From Thermoproteota archaeon (GTDB taxonomy: Archaea; Korarchaeota; Korarchaeia; Korarchaeales; Korarchaeaceae), in assembly GCA_027491435.1 (NCBI GenBank), contig JAOZFG010000035.1, positions 94,393 through 158,392 on the forward strand: a stretch of 64,000 bases of DNA, written 5' to 3'. Shown piece after piece: positions 58,257 to 64,000 of this stretch (the first letter of the stretch is position 1; every line of letters begins with the position of its first letter). A program made the translations under genes and the position numbers. Below the pieces are notes generated by a model. That model ran no database searches. It was not told where the DNA came from and worked only from the letters and a program-made list of their open reading frames with translations.

Positions 58257-59015
58257 TCACTCACCCAGGTAAGCGTCTATAACCCTCGGATCCTTGTACA
58301 CGCCTTCTGGATCTCCATCGTATATTAGCTCGCCGTAGTTCATCACCATCACCCTCTCAACGTAGTCGAAAAGTATATCGAGCCTGTGCTCTATTATCAG
58401 GAAGGTGAGACCGTACTCGTCCCTTAGCCTGACTATATGGGAGAAGATCTCCCTAGCTAGCTTGGGAGCCACCCCTGCGATGGGCTCGTCTAGTAGGAGC
58501 AACTTAGGCTCGGACATCAGGGACCTGGATATTTCGGTGAGCTTCATCTGACCTCCGCTCAACTCAGTGGCCCAATTATTTCTCACCCTGAAGAGCTGGA
58601 ACTCCTTTAGGGTAGATAAGGCTTTTTTAGCGTTTTCAGTCTCCTGATCCCTCCACAGGTGATGGAAGGGAGCTATCCAAGGGTTTTCTCCCTTTTGATG
58701 TCTGAAGGGCACCATCGTGTTTTCGATTACCAACATTTTATGGAATAGCCTCGGAACCTGAAAGCTTCTGACTATACCTTTGTGGTATATCTCCCAAGGG
58801 TCTAGTCCAGTTATGTCCTCTCCCTGGAAGTAGACCTTCCCCTTGTTGGGTTTGTATATCCCGGAGATCGTGTTTATCAGAGTTGTCTTTCCTGAACCGT
58901 TAGGACCTATTAATCCCACTATCTCGTGCTCAGATACTTTAAAAGAAACGCCGTCCACAGCTCTAATACCGCCAAAATATTTTGCGAGTCCTTCTACCCT
59001 AAGAAGCTCGGCCAT
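58257..59015 (-). CDS. livG: Branched-chain amino acid ABC transporter ATPase LivG
   Basis: About 252 residues. Walker A GPNGSGKTT, the LivG-specific GIVRSFQVPRLF, signature ELSGGQMKLTEISRSL, Walker B LLLDEPIAGVAP and IEHRLDILF. ATG 59015 follows GGTGGATAAA, so the track's GTG start three codons upstream is doubtful. Heterodimer partner of LivF. Confidence 0.93.
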   Translation of the reverse strand: MAELLRVEGLAKYFGGIRAVDGVSFKVSEHEIVGLIGPNGSGKTTLINTISGIYKPNKGKVYFQGEDITGLDPWEIYHKGIVRSFQVPRLFHKMLVIENTMVPFRHQKGENPWIAPFHHLWRDQETENAKKALSTLKEFQLFRVRNNWATELSGGQMKLTEISRSLMSEPKLLLLDEPIAGVAPKLAREIFSHIVRLRDEYGLTFLIIEHRLDILFDYVERVMVMNYGELIYDGDPEGVYKDPRVIDAYLGE

Positions 59016-59061
59016 TTTATCCACCTAAAACCAGTCTGATAAAGGAAAAATGAGGGAAAAA

Positions 59062-60402
59062 TTAGGGCTGCTCGAACAGGGTGACGGCCTTGGTGGTGCC
59101 GTCGTACTTACCTATCGGGACGAAGTTCCAAGTCCCGTCGGGCAACTTCCTCGGAGCCACTATGTCGTAAATGGGTACGGCAGCATCTCCATACTCGTCG
59201 AGCAGCTTCCATCCGGTAACGCCGTAGAAGTGCTTGGCTATCACGGGCAGGATCTTCTGGAAAGCCACCCCGTCATACTTGTGGGCTACGAGCACGGTCA
59301 GACCGGCTATCCAGGCGGCGTCGTAGGCGTAGAACGTGTAAGTGCTGGCCTCGGGCGACTCGCCAAACTTCTTGGTGTACTCCTCTATGAACTCCTTGAC
59401 CAGCGGGTTGTCCTTAGAGCCCACGGCTGGCGTGGTCGCCATGAAGTGGACCTTCTGCAGGAAGAGGGCTATGTCCTCCTTAGACTTGGGCGGCAGGAAG
59501 GTGGCCCTCTTCATTGAGTCGGGACCGAACCACCTGACCTTGCTCAGGGTCGGATCAAGCCTGGCAGCCTCAAGTATCTTGATTCCATCGTCGTCGAAGG
59601 CTATTATAAGCACCCCAGTCTCAGCGTCGGCGCCGAACTTGTTCACCGCGTTGCTAGCCCTCTCAACGTCAGCGCTCAGGTCAGGCTGGGTGTGGTCGTA
59701 TATTATCTTCTCAACCTGTCCTCCGAGCTTCTTGAAGTTCTCCTCAACCAGGTCAGCGAGCCCCTTACCATAGTCGTCGTTTCTGGCCAGTATGACCAGC
59801 TTCTTTATGCCCTGCTGCCATATTATGTTGGCGAGGGCCGGACCCTGATACTTGTCAGGTGATGGAGCTCTAAAGCAGAAGTCACCCTTAACCATGGCAG
59901 CAGTGCCGGTGCTGCTCGGGCTTATGGCAGTTATCTTGTTGGTCTTAAGGAAGTCAAGGACGGCCTTACACTCGCTGGTAGCAAGAGGACCAACTACCAT
60001 CTTCACTCCAGCGGAGTTAAGCTTCTCCAGGGCAGCTATGGCACCCTCAGCGCTGGTTTTAGTGTCCTCATGAATGTACTTGAGCCTGACGGGAGAGCCC
60101 GCCTCCTCCAACATCTTGTTGATCTGTTCAATGGCGAGGATGGCTCCATTCCTCCTCCTCGGCCCGTCTACAGCATACCCTCCGGTTACGGCGATAGCTA
60201 GACCTATAACATATTCCTTCTGCTCAGCTGGTTTGGGCGGAGCGGTCCCAGCGGCGCCGGTCTTTGTTATGGTGGTAGTTACAGTTACAGTTTTAACACC
60301 TCCAGTGGCGGCGGCAGGAGCCGAAGGCTTTGCCATATAACCTATTCCTATACCCAACAGGAATACCACTATAAGGAGTACTCCCCAGACCTTTGTGTCC
60401 AT
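59062..60402 (-). CDS. livK: Substrate-binding protein of the Liv-type ABC transporter
   Basis: 446 residues. One N-terminal helix (GVLLIVVFLLGIGIGYMA), then a Thr-rich linker (TVTVTTTITKTG) typical of archaeal lipo- or membrane-anchored binding proteins, then a type I periplasmic-binding fold (YVIGLAIAVTGGYAVDGPRRRNGA at its start, VVGPLATSECKAVLDFL). It captures the solute outside the cell for LivHM. First gene of the operon, transcribed from an AT-rich region with a TATA-like TTTATAAAAG at about 60473-60482. Confidence 0.9.
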   Translation of the reverse strand: MDTKVWGVLLIVVFLLGIGIGYMAKPSAPAAATGGVKTVTVTTTITKTGAAGTAPPKPAEQKEYVIGLAIAVTGGYAVDGPRRRNGAILAIEQINKMLEEAGSPVRLKYIHEDTKTSAEGAIAALEKLNSAGVKMVVGPLATSECKAVLDFLKTNKITAISPSSTGTAAMVKGDFCFRAPSPDKYQGPALANIIWQQGIKKLVILARNDDYGKGLADLVEENFKKLGGQVEKIIYDHTQPDLSADVERASNAVNKFGADAETGVLIIAFDDDGIKILEAARLDPTLSKVRWFGPDSMKRATFLPPKSKEDIALFLQKVHFMATTPAVGSKDNPLVKEFIEEYTKKFGESPEASTYTFYAYDAAWIAGLTVLVAHKYDGVAFQKILPVIAKHFYGVTGWKLLDEYGDAAVPIYDIVAPRKLPDGTWNFVPIGKYDGTTKAVTLFEQP

Positions 60403-60800
60403 AGTATCACCTCATTTGCGATCCCCTGGTAAGGGGGACCTCCAGAAAGGCCAAGGAACTCCTGAAACCGAACTTTTATAAACGTTTTGTAAAAAAATTC
60501 TCTTTTTGGAATAACGGATAAGATTTTTTATAATGACTTAAATTATTAAAACTTTTATTCTAAAAAATTGGGATAATGAACATCAGTTGAGTTCGGATTA
60601 GGATAAAACAACTTGTTTATAGAGTTGTGGCGGTTGTCGAATTAGGTGATTACGTCTCGCATGTATATTCAAAAATAACTTACTATATAGTTGTACTTTA
60701 CTTAACATTTAACTCAAATTCACCGTTATAAAAGCCTAATAAGGATTCTTATCCCCTTTTTTGTACGAAAGATTTATAAGCTAGATAATGCAGCTCTATA
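60403..60800. other. AT-rich intergenic region between livK and the candidate ncRNA
   Basis: Almost 400 bases with no ORF of note. It holds the divergent livK promoter on the left and, on the right, the BRE/TATA element GAAAGATTTATAAG (60767-60780) serving the candidate ncRNA. A small inverted repeat (ATAAG-GATT-CTTAT) lies at about 60740. Confidence 0.5.
60771..60780 (+). promoter_or_regulatory. BRE/TATA promoter of the candidate ncRNA
   Basis: CGAAAGATTTATAAG gives a purine-rich BRE followed by a TATA box. A start about 25 bases downstream falls at 60801-60804, exactly where the hairpin begins. Confidence 0.55.
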
Positions 60801-60898
60801 CTCGGGGGGTGAGAGGATGTGGGTGGGAGGTCCGATAGGACCTTAGCACCCTACTCTCACCTCCTCTCATAAAATAAGCAACAATGGCTTTTTTGTGT
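60801..60898 (+). ncRNA. Candidate structured small RNA, family not recognised
   Basis: The region folds into one long interrupted hairpin. Outer stem GGGGGGTGAGAG (60804-60815) with CTCTCACCTCCT (60854-60865), two G-U pairs; internal loop GATGT/TA; middle stem GGGTG (60821-60825) with CACCC (60847-60851); internal loop GGA/TTAG; top stem GGTCC (60829-60833) with GGACC (60838-60842) and a GATA loop. A strong TATA box lies 25 bases upstream, and AAGC-N7-GCTT followed by six T forms a likely terminator. It does not overlap any gene and is separate from EF-2 by about 120 bases. It is not a tRNA, and it lacks clear C/D or ACA boxes. Confidence 0.55.
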
Positions 60899-61020
60899 AA
60901 GTGATTTCTGCTTCCAGAGGCGATTAGACCAACTATTTACTAAGTCGGCGCGACGATTGCTCACTAAAAAGTTTTTTAACCCCGAGGGCACGCTTAGCTT
61001 GACCGAGAGGGTGATGGTGT

Positions 61021-63240
61021 TTGCAGAAGTACAAGAAGATCGTTGAGCACCTTAAGGATCTCATGAGGGATCCCCGGAACATAAAGAATATCGGCATTAT
61101 TGCCCATGTAGACCACGGGAAGACCACTCTATCTGATAACCTGCTTTCAGCCGCTGGAATGATAAGCGATAAGATGGCCGGAGAGATGAGGGCCCTGGAC
61201 TACCACGAAATAGAGCAGGCCAGGGGCATAACCATAAAGGCCGCCAACATATCGCTTTACTACCAGAAGGACGGCAAGGAGTATGCAATAAACATGGTAG
61301 ATACCCCAGGACACATAGACTTCACTGGTCACGTCACTAGGTCTCTCAGGGTTATAGACGGCGCCATAGTCGTGGTCGACGCTGTAGAGGAGGTTATGGT
61401 TCAGACTGAAACTGTGACCAGGCAGGCCCTTGAGGAGAGAGTGAGGCCCCTTCTCTTCATAAACAAAGTTGATAGGCTGATTAAGGAGCTCAAGCTCACT
61501 CCTCAGGACGTTCAGAAGAAGATAATGAGGATAATAAGGGAGTTCAACGATCTGATAGATGCTTACGCTGAACCCGAATTCAAAGACAAGTGGAAGGTAA
61601 GGTGGGACAACGACAGCGTGGCCTTTGGCTCGGCCCTTCACGGATGGGGTCTGACTAACTCAATAGCCGCCAAGAAGGGGGTAAAGTTCACCGACATAAT
61701 AAAGGCTTATGAGGAAGATCCCTCGGGAACCATCCTCAAGAAGGAAATACCGGTGCACGAGGCCTTGCTGGACATGGTAGCGCTGCACGTGCCTAACCCG
61801 ATAGAGGCTCAATCCTACAGGGTTGACAGGCTTTGGAAGGATAAGCACGATGAGGAGATCCTGCAAGCTTTAAAGACCTGCGATCCCAACGGCCCCTTGA
61901 TAATAGGTATAAACGCCGTGAAAGTGGATCCCCACGCCGGCATTGTCGTGACAGGAAGGGTGTTCAGCGGAACTTTAAGGGAGGGACAGGAGGTCTACCT
62001 ACTAAACGCCAGGAAGGCTCAGAGAATTCAGCAAACCAGCATTTACATGGGTCCCTACAGGATAAGAATGGAGGAGATACCTGCTGGCAATATAGCCGCT
62101 ATACTGGGACTCACCTCAGCCAGCAGCGGTGAAACGGTGGTTGACCCGTCAATAAAGGAGAGGGTTGAAGCAGGATTCGAGGCGATAAGGTATGTGACGG
62201 AGCCCGTGGTTACCGTGGCTGTGGAGGCTAAAAGGCCCCAGGACCTGCCTAAGCTAATAGACACGATAAGGAAGCTAACGCTGCAGGACCCCAACCTGGT
62301 CATGATACACAACCAGGAGACTGGGGAGATCCTGCTCAAGGGAACTGGAGAGCTACACCTAGAGATATCCCTGTACGAGGTGAAGAAGGCCGGCCTAGAG
62401 TTCGAGGTTAGCGAGCCCACTGTGGTTTATAGGGAGAGCATAAAGGGGACTAGCGACGTTGTGCTAGCCAAGTCTCCCAACAAACTCAACAGACTGTGGG
62501 TCACCGCTTCTCCTCTGCCTGAGGAGGTGGTGAACCTAATTAAGACCAGGGAAGTGCACGAGAGGATGGATAGCAGGAGCATAGCCAAGGTGCTCAGAGA
62601 GAAGGGAGGCATGGACACTGAGGATGCGAGAAACGTTTGGAAGATTGATGAGGAGAACTACAACTTGCTGATAAACAGGACTGTTGGAGTTCAGAGGCTC
62701 GACGAGGTCAGAGAGATATTGAAGCAGGGGTTCATGTGGGTCATGAGGGAAGGCCCCCTGGCTGGGGAACCTGTTATGGGAGTGGCCATAAGGCTAGTTA
62801 ACGCCATGATACATGAGGATCCTGCCCATAGGGGCCCAGCTCAGCTGACCCCCACCATAAGGAGGGCAATATTCGGGGCTATGCTCAGCGCCGACCCCGT
62901 GCTCCTGGAGCCCATATACGAGATACAGGTCTCCACACCGCCAGAGCTTATAGGTGCTGTAATTTCCCTCATATCCCAGAAAAGAGGAAAAATTATAGGA
63001 GTTGAGGAGAGGGGTAGAATAAGCATAGTGAAGGGGTACATACCAGTCAGAGAAACCTTGGGAGGCTTCAGCAATGAGATGAGAGGCGTCACCAGCGGAA
63101 GGGCGTTCTGGCAGACTAAGTTCTCCCACTGGGAGCCTTTACCCAAGAGTTTAATGGAGCAAGTAATCATGGAGATAAGGAGAAGGAAGGGAATGAAAGA
63201 GGAGATACCTAGGGCAGAGGAGTACATGGACACTCTGTAA
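61021..63240 (+). CDS. fusA: Translation elongation factor 2 (aEF-2)
   Basis: 739 residues. The GTPase domain has G1 AHVDHGKTT, G2 GITIKAANI, G3 DTPGH and G4 FINKVDRL; domains II-V follow in normal order. The diphthamide loop region IHEDPAHRGPAQLTP keeps the target His, although its flanks differ from the usual LHEDxxHRGPAQxxP by the leading IHEDPA. The only in-frame start is TTG 61021 (a TGA lies three codons upstream), with GAGGGTGA as ribosome site. Drives ribosome translocation. Confidence 0.95.
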   Translation: MQKYKKIVEHLKDLMRDPRNIKNIGIIAHVDHGKTTLSDNLLSAAGMISDKMAGEMRALDYHEIEQARGITIKAANISLYYQKDGKEYAINMVDTPGHIDFTGHVTRSLRVIDGAIVVVDAVEEVMVQTETVTRQALEERVRPLLFINKVDRLIKELKLTPQDVQKKIMRIIREFNDLIDAYAEPEFKDKWKVRWDNDSVAFGSALHGWGLTNSIAAKKGVKFTDIIKAYEEDPSGTILKKEIPVHEALLDMVALHVPNPIEAQSYRVDRLWKDKHDEEILQALKTCDPNGPLIIGINAVKVDPHAGIVVTGRVFSGTLREGQEVYLLNARKAQRIQQTSIYMGPYRIRMEEIPAGNIAAILGLTSASSGETVVDPSIKERVEAGFEAIRYVTEPVVTVAVEAKRPQDLPKLIDTIRKLTLQDPNLVMIHNQETGEILLKGTGELHLEISLYEVKKAGLEFEVSEPTVVYRESIKGTSDVVLAKSPNKLNRLWVTASPLPEEVVNLIKTREVHERMDSRSIAKVLREKGGMDTEDARNVWKIDEENYNLLINRTVGVQRLDEVREILKQGFMWVMREGPLAGEPVMGVAIRLVNAMIHEDPAHRGPAQLTPTIRRAIFGAMLSADPVLLEPIYEIQVSTPPELIGAVISLISQKRGKIIGVEERGRISIVKGYIPVRETLGGFSNEMRGVTSGRAFWQTKFSHWEPLPKSLMEQVIMEIRRRKGMKEEIPRAEEYMDTL

Positions 63241-63530
63241 ACCTTTACACTTTTTCCTTAAATTATAAACTTCCTTTCTTTTTAAAACATTCCATATGAA
63301 GGTGAGGTATGAAACCTTAGCTCTTTCAAAGATGACTAGTGGTTAAATTCACAACCTAGCCAGCAGGAGAAATGGGCTGATCATCCAAGACTTTAATCCG
63401 CACCCCGTCTAGCTGGATTGCTTAGACACTCATGAGCCGGCCGTAAGTTATCAGCATGCCAATTCTGATGAAGAAAACTTAACGAGTTACTCCGCTTAGA
63501 ATCAAGAGATTGGAGTTAGCAAATGAGGTG
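63241..63530. other. Intergenic region after EF-2
   Basis: About 290 bases. T-rich stretches (CTTTTTCC, TCTTTTTAAAA) directly after the EF-2 stop probably terminate it. The rest has higher GC and no gene that I can support; CTGATGA at about 63466 resembles a box C, but no matching box D follows. Confidence 0.45.
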
Positions 63531-64000
63531 CTGTCAACTTAAGGCCACCTCCACGCTTTAACGCCAGCGTGAGCATTTTCTACATTCGGGGCCTGACACA
63601 AGGTACTGGCTCTCTTGAAGGTCATGTGGCTGACGAAGTTTAGAGGACATGAATCGAAGCCTTCCCAGCTGTGTTGAGCAGGTAACGCTTGCTGTGAATA
63701 GACGTCGAATCCCCTAAGCCTGTCTTATGGCCTATGACCTTAACGTAGCTCCTCTCGCCACCGCTCATCACGTGTCTAAGGCAAGGGAGGCTGCAGCACG
63801 CCTGTACCAGCTTCACCCGTGATGACCGCTGACGCCCCTCCCCCTTGACCTTCTTAGAAGGCCCTGGCATCGCCCCAGCTCCTTCCTTCGGTAAGCTCAA
63901 GCTAGAAAGCCTGTCTCAGGGTCCAGCGCCACCCCAGTAAACCTTACAGCGAAGTTCACAACTGTCTCGTCCACGACAGCCACTCCCTTGCTTTTAACAG
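63531..64000 (-). mobile_element. Decayed insertion sequence, copy B (DDE transposase pseudogene, runs off the edge)
   Basis: The left end is CTGTCAACTT (63531-63540), identical to the end of copy A. The homologous core includes AACGCTTGCT and CGCTCATCACGTGTCTAA. On the minus strand, reading in from the window edge, one frame gives VAVVDETVVNFAVRF then ALDPETGFLA, followed by a stop and then AYRRKEL: the start of a DDE catalytic domain, with the Asp in VVDET as first ligand. Later parts fall in other frames, so the gene is broken by stops and frameshifts. The right end lies outside the window. IS6-like affiliation is tentative. Confidence 0.7.

Noticed and set aside
60801-60898. tRNA, box C/D or H/ACA guide RNA
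   Set aside because: No cloverleaf or TTC arm, no box C or D, and no ACA at the expected distance after the stem.
63460-63530. Second box C/D sRNA after EF-2 (CTGATGA)
   Set aside because: No CTGA box D within a normal distance and no closing stem.
63640-63900. 86-codon minus-strand ORF near the right edge as a gene
   Set aside because: It is a frameshifted piece of the transposase remnant; the DDE-like reading lies in a different frame.

Overview
This window is a gene-dense stretch of an archaeal chromosome, probably from a thermophilic member of the TACK group (Thermoproteota/Korarchaeota-like). The taxonomic call is inference. The archaeal markers are aEF-2, a Sec61-beta gene, a short-chain isoprenyl diphosphate synthase, archaeal CoaD, DUF2070, an archaeal glycyl-tRNA synthetase, a VapBC pair, BRE/TATA-type promoters close to start codons, and a box C/D sRNA with a guide complementary to conserved 23S rRNA. 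Genes are packed tightly, many neighbours overlap by 4-40 bases, TTG and GTG starts are common, and AGG/AGA dominate the arginine codons.

Region by region. 1-5.0 kb: a truncated acidic protein, nicotinamidase, a methyltransferase, an AIM24-type protein, then aspartate kinase and aspartate-semialdehyde dehydrogenase next to a winged-helix gene whose leader carries a 30-bp tandem repeat. 5.1-5.7 kb: VapBC. 5.9-10.0 kb: a CstA transporter, a small basic protein and a tandem pair of ArsA/Get3-type ATPases, the second with a degenerate active site. 10.0-18.1 kb: an FdhD homologue lacking its cysteines, membrane proteins including an RDD-SpoIIM fusion, a prenyl synthase, a KaiC-like ATPase, a nucleotide-sugar dehydrogenase, a class II aldolase and a rhomboid protease. 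18.1-21.1 kb: the box C/D sRNA and a four-subunit 2-oxoacid:ferredoxin oxidoreductase. 21.2-27.3 kb: CoaD, a HAD hydrolase, a GlmS-type isomerase, an M42 peptidase, a single-chain aconitase X (candidate phosphomevalonate dehydratase) and trpB2 with an unusual leader. 27.4-35.4 kb: a zinc ribbon protein, phosphoesterases, glyS, a phosphoribosyltransferase, MazG, Sec61-beta (absent from the ORF track), an MBL nuclease, an Lrp regulator, DUF2070 and tRNA-Lys. 35.4-44.6 kb: a MacB-type ABC system with a CARDB-like protein, hisD-hisS, a PD-(D/E)XK nuclease, and DUF1641 with a sulfide:quinone oxidoreductase-type flavoprotein.

44.6-49.7 kb holds a decayed insertion sequence (555 bp, inverted ends CTGTCAACTT/AAGTTGACAG), a cysteine-rich secreted protein, an isoaspartyl peptidase, TldD and HtpX. 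49.7-55.5 kb is the most distinctive block: a membrane-anchored octaheme cytochrome c of the hydroxylamine oxidoreductase family, followed by a compact System I cytochrome c maturation set (CcmC-like, CxxxY-type CcmE, CcmA, CcmB) and an unknown secreted, membrane-anchored protein. This looks like a respiratory module on the outer face of the membrane together with its own assembly machinery. CcmF and CcmH are not in the window.

55.5-60.4 kb is a complete branched-chain amino acid type ABC importer (LivKGFHM). Between it and the EF-2 gene lies an unannotated candidate structured RNA with its own TATA box, a long interrupted hairpin and a T-rich end. The window closes with EF-2 and a second decayed copy of the same insertion sequence running off the right edge.
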